In this document: positions 52,340-62,538 of the stretch, one piece after another | Layout: every line of letters begins with the position of its first letter | Position numbering within the stretch: the stretch's first letter is position 1 | From: Gracilaria domingensis | Lineage: Eukaryota; Rhodophyta; Florideophyceae; Gracilariales; Gracilariaceae | Direction of reading: 5' to 3' | Assembly: GCA_022539475.1 (NCBI GenBank) | Contig: VCMS01000140.1 | Location: 203,437 to 267,436, forward strand | Length of the DNA stretch: 64,000 nucleotides | Program-made: the position numbers and the translations under genes | The notes under the pieces: generated by a model | The model's database searches: none | Seen by the model: only the letters and a program-made list of their open reading frames with translations | What the model was told of the DNA's origin: nothing

Positions 52340-55300
52340 TGTCATGAAGTTTCTTGCGACTTGTAAACCAAACCTATTGTGATGGATATAAGACGTAAGT
52401 TTTGCATCATTGATACAACCATCATTAGAAACGTCGTCCATCGCAATCGGCGTGCATGAACCGTATCTCTCGAAGAGTCCAGAAGATCTTCCACGACGGA
52501 AACAAAATCAGACTTCACCGCTAAGACCTGACGCGGCTCATGCCCCATAAACTGCAACTTATGCTTTCGCGAGCTGCGTTGTCGCACAAGAACGTAAGTT
52601 CCTATATCGAGTTCCGGACGAAAATCATTTGTCATAGCGTTATGTTTCTCAATGCGCTTTTCCAAGCGGAACTGACTCGCTCATGAACAAGACCTTTCAA
52701 CGGTACCGTTTGCCCACGGGCAGTGAACGGGAGTGAAGTGATGATCAAATCGAAACTATTCCGGAAGGAACTTTATCAAGCTGTTTCGAAACTGAACGCC
52801 TTGATCAGTAACCATCCAGTCCCAGCTGCCGAATGTAGCAATCCCTTTATTTAACACCTCTGCAACAGGCGAGCTGTCTGCCGAGGTGCAAGGCCAGAGC
52901 CATATATGTCTGCTGAGGTCGTCTCTGATAAGCAGCAAATACTTTTCACCACTAACACCCTTATAAGAAAATTTTTCAATTTTACGAACGTAACATGAAG
53001 GAATTTTGATGTCCCACACCTTCACATTACACTCGTTCAGCCTTTCGCACGACCTCCTTTTTGACATGGTGCATATTAAAATTTTCATTTTTCAATTTTG
53101 TGAATGTGCTTTATGGTTCTTCACGTTGCACGTTATGCTATTGTGAGTGCCATGTACCACCAACCCTATCCTTCAAAACTTCTTCCATATTCTTATCGCT
53201 TTCCCTTTTGACACCCTACATTAGGCCGTATGGCGCTATTTTATTCATCCATTTCGCTACCAAGCGGGCTCCAATTTTGGAGAAAGCGTCCAGTTAATAT
53301 CCTTGTGTGCTCCACAAACCACAAAAATTTATTTTAAGGCATTTTTTCCCATGAATAGAAAGTCAACATGCAGTACCTCGTTGGGTCTGGTTGCATGTAA
53401 TGCCTGGCCCAGAGGACGAGGTACTCGGGCTTCCGTTCGCATGAATACAAATCGGAGACAGTTATTCAGCGACGCTTTAACTTTGAAAATGTACTCCAGA
53501 CGAAGTTCTCTCTCAGAGCACTCTCAGTGGCAGTGGCGCCGCGGTGCACCATGATTCCACAGTGAGAGGAGGTCAAAATTTTCAGCTTGAGATCCTTATC
53601 ACTTTCTAGTATCCACATCCGGTCATTCAAAACCCAGACGCGCGTCCCCTCAAAACACATCAGACTCTTGACGCCCACATCGTCTTCGGAGATTGGAACA
53701 CCCGATCTCGTCCACCAACAGGTGTGTTCGTCATAAGGTAAGTCGCAGTGTCTTTGTAAGTGTCTTATTTGAGAGTCCTGAACAGATTCAGGGCGCACTG
53801 TGCCACGGTACCCTTCCTGAGGTTCATGAGACACTATGTCTCCTCTGCTGATAACCGAGCAAACGGAATGCATGTTGTGACTGATAGCACGGTATCCTCT
53901 CATCCACCTAGTCAACATGCCCCCGCACATGTTCCGAAAGCCGTCGATGTGGTCTATGCAGCACTCAAACCTCGAGATGTAGAAGGCCCATCGCTCAACC
54001 TTCGATATGAAATGAAGACCGAAACGTGATTCCAAAAACAAGAGAATAAAAGACCAACAGCAGATTCTTGTGGTCTGTGAACACATGAACCGAGTTTTCA
54101 CTTCCAATGATACCGTCTAATCTCTCAAGCACTTGAAATATGGCAAGTGCTTCCTTCTCAAACATTGTCCAATTCAATTGGGATGCTTTGAATTTCTTTC
54201 CTAGGAATGCCAAAGGTTCTTGCCTTTGCTCTTCTATGGGCAACGCCAAATTTGCCAGTGTCGTCTGTGTGACTACATCAGACCAGAATCGCTCTGATGC
54301 GTCAGTAAAAACGCACGTAAAATATCCTTGTCTTGGATATGACATCATCACAGAGCTTCGAAAGGTCTTTGGCAAGGATAGAAAAGCTTCTTCCTGAGGT
54401 AGCCCCCAAGAGAGAGTACGTAGCGCTATTTTCTTGACCGCTCTCTTTGTACGACGACTAGCCCGTTCGTACGCTTAGTTCAATACGTTCTGTAAGACCT
54501 GAAATCGTAGTGCAGCATTTTGAACACCAGGTGCCATCCAACGAAAGCAGTGAACGAATTCATACAACTCAGCTGCCGTGACTGGCACACTCAGGTTCTG
54601 AAAGGCTCCTACTCGGACCGGATCCATTCTGTATCCATTCTTCTTAATAATTCGGCCACAAAATCGCACTTTCTTCTGGAAGAACTTGCTCTTCTTCAAC
54701 GAAATAAAGAGACCAACCTTGGAGCATATTACGAAAACTCTCTCAAGGATGTCGAGAAGTTGTTTTCATTGCGAGCGTGTAGTATAAAAGCGTCTACCCA
54801 AAGCTTGATATTGGGTTGTAGAGACATACACAGAGGTTTCTGCGATACAGCGTTTGTGAGGCCCTTAAGGACACGCTTCGCGCAATAAATGCGATTCGGC
54901 CTAGTAATTCCCCACTCCATGTAAAATTCCTGATTTAGAGGTAGTTGCCAGTATCCCGAGACAAAGTCTAACGTTGCAAAGGCTTTCGACCGAGCAAAGT
55001 CTTGTGTTTCAGACTCAATATACAGCATGGGCCAGGACTGTTTGACGGTGGCCGCATTTACGGGACGGAGGTCAACAGTCATTCGGAAACGAGCTTTTGA
55101 GTTCGATTTTTCTACCATAAGTGGGGCGGCAATCTTCGCGGCATTGAGGTTAGGGAACAAGACGTCATATTCTACAAGGTTTTCAACGAATCCGTTGACA
55201 CAGACCAGTTGATCTAGTGCATATCGTCTGGGTTTAACCTTGACAGGCACGATTTCAGAAGATGTTATGATTTTCATTGGGCCAAGAGAGGCTGGCACGG

Positions 55301-56280
55301 TCTTTCCCAGCCTCATCCGAAAAATGTTTGTAAGTTTCAAACAGAGAATTCAGTCTGGTAGCACCCACTTCAGAAAGGCCTTCTTTCGTAGTCGCAGCGA
55401 TGCTGCTCTGAACTGCTGCCTGCAATTCGGTGGCCGTGTTCTTTTCAATGTCAATGCATACACCTTTGTCACCATGAACTTCGTCGTGGCCTACTGTTGC
55501 CACTGTTGGTGGTTCTCGTTCCTTCACCGCAGTGGCGTCGATAAGTGTTGGTGTGAATTTCTTCGCCTTAATTTGTGGAAGCAGCCTCCTAGAGCTCCGT
55601 TGTTTAAACCTAACGCATTCAGCAGTTTGCTTCCAGTTATCACACCCTGAGTTTCTTAATCTGAAACAAACTATTCAACATCGCGTAGTACAAGGCGAAA
55701 TCCACACTTTATTTGTAGTGCAACGTCAGCACGTACTATTAGATGTGATGTAACAGGAGGAGCAGCGGGGATGCCCAGTTGAAAGAAAGCGACACAATTC
55801 AGTCAACGTATCTTCGTAAAACGTTTCTTCTGCTTCATATCCTCAAAGCGTTTCTTGGGGATGAAGATCACAAACAAGCCCTGATCTTTCATGAGCTGCG
55901 TCGGGAACAGGCTACTTCCATAGACCGCTTCAAAGAATACAGAGCTCTTGTTCTAATTATCTTCGCCCACATGATTGACAGATATCTGAGCGGCATTAGA
56001 TTGCTTTCCGTGTTTTCTGGATCACGAAGTTCCTTTAAGAGCCTTTTTCTGTCCCCTTGTAACGACTTATTACACTCGTGAATGAAATGTCTTTCTCGAT
56101 TGTAAGTCTTATCATTGAGACAGAAAGGTATTTCAGGTCTTTGTCTTTGGGAACCATCTGCTGCCTGGTTACTGCTACTGCCATGTCGCTTCGGTGTACT
56201 CTTTCCGACACGAGAACCACCAGCCGATATGGGTTGCATATTGGATATATCATACGATAATACAGGTTTCTGTATCAAGA
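52340..56280 (-). mobile_element. Gypsy-2, broken Ty3/Gypsy LTR retrotransposon
   Basis: A second Gypsy-type element on the minus strand, different from Gypsy-1. Right to left: gag-like segment (55,889-56,278), protease region (near 55.3-55.6 kb), reverse transcriptase (54.5-55.34 kb: RFRMTVDLRPVNAATVKQSW, ATLDFVSGYWQLPLN), RNase H (53,995-54,375: CVFTDASERFWSDVV, WTMFEKEALAIFQ, VFTDHKNLLLVF), integrase zinc site and core (52.75-53.9 kb: HCGIMVHRG, KYLLLIRDDLSRHIWLWPC) and C-terminal part (52,342-52,665: LDIGTYVLVRQRSSRKHK). No LTRs recognised. Broken many times, about eight or more; old. Confidence 0.8.
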
Positions 56281-57529
56281 CTTTAAATCTGTGCGCCTCC
56301 TCAGCTGGAATAGAAGATCATTGGTCACTTTTCGTCTCTCCTCTCCCGTCCAATGAGATCCAGTGCTCAGCGCTTTCGTATCCCCCTCTGTACCCAATCC
56401 GCACGCTTCCTTCGCATTGAACGCCGAATCCCTCACAGCCCATTCAAACCACTGTCACCACAATGCCCCTAAACATCGACAACCAATTCCGAGATGCACA
56501 CTTCTGTTTCGCGTATGCAACCTTCATGACCGCTTCGAAACGGTCTATTGCCGTTTTCGCCGTTCTCTGTCCTCACAAGAGACGTCTATGCATCTTAGAT
56601 GGACATCTTCGAAACTTTTCCACTTCGCGGTAATATCTGTCAATGGAACATAAACCGACAGATTCAAGAGGTACGATTGGAGACACTGAAATGCATTAGT
56701 GAGAAAAAAAGGCGGGGCCTTTTTCGTAGAAAAGTAAACGGGCCCATTGCTGGTGGTGCAAGATGGATATCATTGGCCGCAATAGAAGCGGTGACATATC
56801 TCTCACGGTTGCAATTCTGCAAATGGTTCGAACTGAAGAAAAATTGATTTGCGTAGATGGTACACGCTTTGGTGAATATGCACAGAGCGCTTCAATTTGG
56901 ATTCATTCAAACTTTACTTTGACATCGATCTGTATGATACGTTGGAGGAAACGGTTATGAAGCAGTTTGTGATAGAATTGGACCGGAGACTGGGCACGCA
57001 GGTTGCCGATAGCGGACAGGATATGTGTGCTGAAGAAAGTAATTTTCGTGACATGCGCTCTGCTGCAGTGGTCCAGGATTTTTATCTTCTACAAAGCTGG
57101 CAGTTCTCTCAGTATGGTGACTGAGAAACTACTTCGAAACACCGTCTCCAGATATTTAAAGGATGCAACCATTTTGACAAATGTGCATCGACTGTTCACA
57201 CTTGCGGAATAGGACACATTCCGTGTGTCAGAAGACATGAACGCGACAATATTGTATTCTCCGCGTAAGTGGTCGGTCAGGCAGATGATAAGCTTTGGGA
57301 CTTTGACCAATCGATGAGTGCGAATCCTCCGGCACACTGTAGACCAGAGGTGACCAGTGGGCGGTCATCTCCGTCACAATGGGGCGTTCCCCGCATTTCA
57401 AACACGGAGAAAGGTATTGCAGGTCATAGGGAAAGCTCGAGTTTCCTTGGCTGGGGGTACCTTTATCGTCACCTTGAATATCCGCAACCGCATTTCATAG
57501 CACTGCGTAGTTTTCAATTCACATCATTT
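56281..57529. other. Unassigned stretch
   Basis: Several overlapping short plus-strand open frames (56,599-57,212), for example FDIDLYDTLEETVMKQFVIE, look partly coding but carry no known pattern and switch frame. Possibly remains of another element or of an exon. No repeat seen. Confidence 0.3.
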
Positions 57530-59203
57530 TCAACAATAACTTTCGTTGAATGAAGTGTACGAATGACCGGCTATTTCGAAGAATCTCATTTTCCTTGGTT
57601 CAGATGCGCTGTCGGGAATTAATGACATTCGTTGCGTTGGACCATAAGAGCGCGTGACAAACCATGGATCTGGAATGAAAAGCACTGGACGATTGATTTT
57701 CTCACAAAGAACAACATCCAGAATCACGTCTGCTTCAGAATGAGATGTCTTGGCATACTCGAATCTCTTGTGATTGCAACGACTAACAACAAGCTTGTTG
57801 CCGGGCTCTGGTTCAATTTCTGTTAAGCGTCTGATGATTGCGACCTTGATATTCGGCATAGCTTCGTGGCGAAACAAAGACTGCAATAGTCCGTATTTCC
57901 TCTCATTGTTGAGGGAGTAATGCACACCATCGCGTCTATCCGATGTGCGATACACCTTCTCACCTGCGTAAACTGCAGTACGGAAAGAATGTTCCGCCCA
58001 CCAATCAGGTATCGCCTCGAACGAGTACCTCTTGAACAGAATCCCCGTTTTCTTGTCGCTCTCATTCTTAATCAGATGCAACCGCTTAATCCTGTGCTCC
58101 ACAGAACTATTGCACTTCAATATATTCTTCATCTCGTCGAAAAGGTTTTGAAGCATCTGTGGGTTGCCGGGGCTGCCTTGTAACTGTATATCATTTGGTG
58201 TGGAATGAACTTCATTCTCTGCTTCTGTTTGAATTTGAGTTTCGACCACAGTTCTCGAAAGTACTAATTGAGCAAATTGGAACGGCTGGGTTTCTCTCTC
58301 TTGAGCAGTGGCGTCATTGTTCACATTTATGCTTTCTCTGCCACATAACAGCCGTGGTGTAATGTCATCCAAGTGCTTATTTGTGGAGAGAAAGGCTCGT
58401 TTCGTGACTTTATGTTTAGTCTCGTTTTCTTCTGTTGAACCTTTCAGAATGCAACCGAAATCTCTGATATGGTTTCCAACGTGATATATCAGACGGTGGA
58501 ACTTCGTGTTGATAGAAGAGTTCAGAACTTTCACTACCTCTTTTCCGGTTTACAGACAGATCATTTCAAGATTTTGAATGTTTTTTTCGCTTCTATTGGC
58601 ATTTGCAGGTGACTGATTGATTTTAAAGATCTCTATATAAATCAGGTCGGTCTTGAGGCATGCCTGCAAAAGTGGATCAGAATCTGGATTGGTATCAAGA
58701 GCTAAGCCCATAATTGCGTACCAATAGAAGGGCAATGATGACCTGCGTAGTTTTCCAGACAATCCAGCCTGGCGTTCGTTTTCGTTGAGTCGAAAGGGAC
58801 CTACATGACCAATTCTTGCTGCCTTTGGAAGATCCAGTATTCTTTGGTTCGCTATTCTTACGATCATGGCTTTTGACAATCGTTGGTACTGGTTCAGAGC
58901 AAAGAAGGCTTTGTGGTAGTCATCCGGTATCTGTTTTAAAATGCCCAAATCACAAACGTGAAGTTTATTGAACCCAATGCACTTGAATAATCTCCAAGGC
59001 GAGCTCCCCAAACCGTTGATTGCGGCTATCGCAGGAGGGAATTCTAGCGCATAGGAATCCAGTAAGAACTTCTTGGCAGCACGTAGTTCACACGTGGAAA
59101 CTATTCCGATTTGGCTTTGCCATTTGTGCCATAGCTTATCATTTTGGTCCACAACAAGTTGACAATATCGTCTGTGTTTCCGGGATGCTAGTTTACAGTC
59201 CAA
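57530..59203 (-). pseudogene. Plavaka/CMC-like DNA transposase fragment
   Basis: Two stretches in the same frame (59203-58550 and 58534-57530) separated by a single TAA. The first has SSPWRLFKCIGFNKLHVCDLG, matching the LHxxDLG landmark of Plavaka-type transposases, then a long helical part. The second holds RYSFEAIPDWWAEH and KYGLLQSLFRHEAMPNIKVA, followed by a small beta-rich domain, as in the C-terminal part of these proteins. The N-terminal half with zinc finger and first catalytic residues is absent, so this is a truncated copy. Family assignment is by resemblance to the larger copy at 61.3-64 kb and to the general Plavaka layout. Confidence 0.55.
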
Positions 59204-59640
59204 AAATCGCAGAAAAAAAATGCTAGTATTTCATATGTTAAATTGCGATTAGTGGAAGTTTGAAGTGGAAGAAAAACTAGAGTAAACTCCATATTCTGCA
59301 GTATGGTTCGAATGGAATACTAGGCTTGACTTTCAAACTACGAGTTATTTCTAAATATGAAAGTTGCTAGAATCTTAGAACTAACTTCCATTTCTGCTAG
59401 TTCACTAGTACTACCGGTCCATCGGTCCAAAAGAGCCATCGGTCGGAAAGCACGGTGGAAGTTCCATCCTAGCAGAAATGAATGTTATTGATGCAGTATT
59501 GCAGGTTCATGCAAGGTATAGCACCACATGAAAACAGGTCCAAACCGGTCATCGTACACATCTCCACCCTACTTCCCACCCCCGAAAATCCATTCTGACA
59601 TCACCAAAGAAGCTCTGTATCATTTGGAAGACAATTACGC
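59204..59640. other. Spacer, no gene supported
   Basis: About 440 bases. A doubled CCATCGGTC word near 59,420-59,450 is the only repeat noted. Confidence 0.35.
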
Positions 59641-59930
59641 ATCGAAACTCACCGAATAGATACCCTGAAAATGCTCTCGTTGCCCTCAATGTAGACATCC
59701 CCTTGGTTAGTTTTCTGTTGCCTAGTCTCTTCGTCCATCCCAACATGGAAATAAACACACTTACCTCAACATTCTTCGCCATCTTCATCTCCCCAACTCC
59801 CTCGAAAACATCTCAACTGCACAATTTCCAGCACCGCCACCGATCCATTGCCATCCAACGCACCTGCACATGCACAAACACAAGCTAGTCAAATACTCCG
59901 TTAGATACTTTTCCATCTTCGAAACTTTCC

Positions 59931-60087
59931 CAAATGCACACTTATCTACTTACCATGTGTCCCTACCTCACCAATAGCCTCGAAAAGACGAATCAAACTG
60001 TCCCGAAAATCCTGCACATACACATAAAACAGTAACCAGTTAGCATTCTTATCAGAACTCGAACAAAGAACATCTCGTACTTACCCC
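59931..60087 (-). repeat. Duplicated exon-intron unit, copy 1
   Basis: Matches 60484-60640 over its whole length at roughly 75-80% by eye, including donor, branch-like and acceptor-like sites. Confidence 0.7.
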
Positions 60088-60112
60088 GACGCGTACCTTG
60101 CCATCCACACCG

Positions 60113-60220
60113 AACTCTGACGAACAAGAATTTGGAGTAATGGCAAAGAATGATTACCTGGAAGGCCTCCGTTGAGGTAATCATTCTTTCCATGACCCCA
60201 AACTCTTGTTCGTCAGAGTT
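60113..60220. repeat. Long hairpin, 46-47 base arms, 15-base loop
   Basis: Arms 60113-60159 and 60175-60220 pair with about four mismatches or gaps. Outer ends are perfect (AACTCTGACGAACAAGA) and inner ends perfect (AAAGAATGATTACCT). The 108-base structure is strong. It lies between the duplicated exon-like units. Confidence 0.85.
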
Positions 60221-60362
60221 CAGGGTCATTAGCATGATTCCTCTAGAAACCCAACCACCCAGCCACATCGTAACCATTCTCCCTTATCCACTTCACCTCA
60301 AAAAACACGTTACACATAGGAAACGAAGTAAACCACCGCCTTCCGCCCCATCCCCATTCCAC

Positions 60363-60440
60363 TTCCAATCCAAAGATCCCGCATGCTATAACTCCATGAA
60401 CCTATCGCGCTCATTCTCGCAAACAGCCCCCGCCGCGCAG
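60363..60440 (-). repeat. Duplicated CENERDRFM unit, copy 1
   Basis: Matches 60819-60896 at about 80-85%. Codes on the minus strand for a VCENERDRFME-like segment followed by a stop. Confidence 0.7.
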
Positions 60441-60483
60441 TCACATATCCCGTTAGCTAACTCTTCGCTATTCGAAACATTCT

Positions 60484-60640
60484 CAAATGAACACTCATCT
60501 ACTTACCATGTGTCCCCTACCTCACCAATACCCTCGACAACACCCATCAAACTGTCCCAAAAGCCCTACGCATACGCATACAACATTATCCAGTTAGCAT
60601 TCACATCAAAAGTCGAACAAAAAGCTTCTCAAACTTACCC
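60484..60640 (-). repeat. Duplicated exon-intron unit, copy 2
   Basis: Partner of 59931-60087. Confidence 0.7.
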
Positions 60641-60818
60641 ATAGGCCCCCGCCCAAGACATTGACGCTAACCTGCTTCCAAATCCTCTCCGTGCGTCTCG
60701 CAAAATCACGTAACGTTCCGCAGTTAGACTTCGCAAACACCATCAGCATCAAAAGGTCTCACTTACATTGAACCCATTCAGTACCCATCCCAAACATAAA
60801 AAACCTGAACTACTCCGG

Positions 60819-60896
60819 TTCCAATCCAAAGATTCCGCACGCTGCAGCTTCATGAACCTGTCGCGCTCATTCTCGCACACAGCCGCCGCCGCGCAA
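60819..60896 (-). repeat. Duplicated CENERDRFM unit, copy 2
   Basis: Partner of 60363-60440. Here the minus-strand frame stays open (CENERDRFMKLQRAESLDW) from 60937 down to 60749. Confidence 0.7.
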
Positions 60897-61305
60897 AAAC
60901 ACTGGTCAGAGTCGCGCATATTCGCCATATCAAACATTTACGCCTCGACTTACCTGTTTCGCACGTTTCACATCCCAGGACAGGACTCTGAGAGGCAACG
61001 CCACTGAAGCTTACAGAAGAAGAACTTCAATCGCAGCCACACTGTACGTCAATCATCGCCGGCCGCGTAATGCGCCGTCCGCGATAATTTTTGAAAGTTG
61101 TGTTCAGAAAAGTTCGAAATCCTCCCCACACTGAAACATGCAGGAAAGGTACGTAAACAATCACGTGCACGGTGGAGTTGGTGGCGTATAAACACACTTT
61201 ATACTCTCCCCTGCAAGGTGCTCCAAGATTCTGCGCCGCACCATCACCACCGACCTCCCTCTGCAAGCAACTTCCCTCACTACTTTCATACCCTCTCACC
61301 CAGCC

Positions 61306-62538
61306 ATGCACAACTGTTGTTTCTCCCGCTGCTCATTCCATACACAGTCCCTCGCCTCTCTCGCCCAGCATCAGGAGCGATGCAGACACAGGACTGACCC
61401 AAACCCGTTTCTCACCCCAACACCTCATCGAGGATCCCACTTCCCTCCCCGAACCAAGCGCCGCAGACTCAACAACACCGAACCCCATTTCTTCCCCCCC
61501 TGTAACCGCCCGTCCGATAACGTAGCACTCGCAGACGACGACCCTTATCTCCTGGAACAGCTTGCTCTCTCCCTACGCTCATCCGACGCAGCACAGATAC
61601 TCAGCCCGCATCACCAACTCGCCTCCCAGTCCCCTTCCATAGGCTCAGGTAACGCCTTCTCCCCCTCTCCACCCTCACAGAAAGACCACATCCATAACCT
61701 CGTCACCTACATATCCTCCATCGCCACAAAACTCGGAAAGCGTTCTGCTGACGAGCTCATCAACATTCTCAAGCAATCCACCTTTCCCTCTTCCCTCTTC
61801 CAGACCTCCATCACTTCCGCTGCCGAATGTCTGAAACTGCACTCCAAAATCTTCGAAGAAACAGTCAGCTCCATTGGGTTCACCTCAACCATCATCCATG
61901 ACAAAAACCATAGCTTCTCCGCCACCCTCTACCTCAGGGACCCCGTTCAGGTTCTCCTACAACAACTTCGTCTCGCATCCCACAGCAACTCCTTCTTTTA
62001 TCCAGTCAAACAAGCTTCAAGAACAGGAACTACCGCAATCGCACACCCTATGGCTTCAGAACTCGGCCGCCATGTCGTCCCGACTATCAAGAGGCATATC
62101 ATGCATTCTCCGGACCCCGACGTCATCTGGCACGATCCCAGTATCACCGGCACAGACTCGTTCGTCGGCCTCGTTCAACTATATTCAGACAAGTCTTCCA
62201 CCTCTTTGAAAAGTTCTTCTGTTACGTCGTATCCTCTTCACATCACCCTCCTCAATTTCAATGACTCCTTCCGCAGAAGTGCATCACGCAGAACTACACA
62301 CTCGTCGGATACATACCCACATCCTTCACCTCCGATTCGTCCTCCACTGACACAGATTCCTTGGAGTAGCTCCCTCAACCCCCAGCGTGACCCGCATTGT
62401 GCGCATGCAGCTCGTCCAGGAGTTCCTAGAAACCATCCTCAAACCTCTGTATCATATCGGTATGAAGGGTTTTCCCTTCCGCGACGCCAAAGGAGTCCTT
62501 CGTCAATGCCATCCAGTCATCTCCAACTACAGCGCTGA
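61306..62538 (+). CDS. Plavaka/CMC-like transposase, N-terminal part
   Basis: A 410-residue open frame starting with a C2H2-like zinc finger (CCFSRCSFHTQSLASLAQHQ, then ERCRH), followed by a Ser/Pro-rich linker and a helical part (HNLVTYISSIATKLGKRSAD). A catalytic-type segment follows (PDPDVIWHDPSITGTDSFVG, then LVQLYSDKSSTSL). The 'LYSDK' element near 62,180 is the usual first catalytic region of Plavaka-type transposases. After about 62,280 the frame loses protein character while another frame picks up (NYTLVGYIPTSF, then FLETILKPLYHIGMKG), so a frame change or an unseen intron lies between 62,270 and 62,400. Confidence 0.6.
   Translation: MHNCCFSRCSFHTQSLASLAQHQERCRHRTDPNPFLTPTPHRGSHFPPRTKRRRLNNTEPHFFPPCNRPSDNVALADDDPYLLEQLALSLRSSDAAQILSPHHQLASQSPSIGSGNAFSPSPPSQKDHIHNLVTYISSIATKLGKRSADELINILKQSTFPSSLFQTSITSAAECLKLHSKIFEETVSSIGFTSTIIHDKNHSFSATLYLRDPVQVLLQQLRLASHSNSFFYPVKQASRTGTTAIAHPMASELGRHVVPTIKRHIMHSPDPDVIWHDPSITGTDSFVGLVQLYSDKSSTSLKSSSVTSYPLHITLLNFNDSFRRSASRRTTHSSDTYPHPSPPIRPPLTQIPWSSSLNPQRDPHCAHAARPGVPRNHPQTSVSYRYEGFSLPRRQRSPSSMPSSHLQLQR

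Larger units (their letters stand above)
59640..60970 (-). other. Tandemly duplicated exon-like units
   Basis: On the minus strand this region repeatedly shows strong splice donors (GTAAGT-like; seen as ACTTACC on +) following short open stretches. One unit reads DFRDSLIRLFEAIGEVGTH, preceded by a TGCTAAC branch-like site and a T-rich acceptor. A second copy about 550 bases upstream in minus sense reads GFWDSLMGVVEGIGEVGD, with the same flanks. Another unit pair reads AAVCENERDRFM(K/E)L..A.SLDW. This suggests a multi-exon minus-strand gene, or gene remnant, grown by tandem duplication. No family was recognised, and some units have in-frame stops, so it may be decayed. Confidence 0.45.

Noticed and set aside
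45263-56280. LTR pairs for the two Gypsy elements
   Set aside because: Flanks of both elements were compared by eye and no convincing long direct repeat was found, so no LTRs are annotated.
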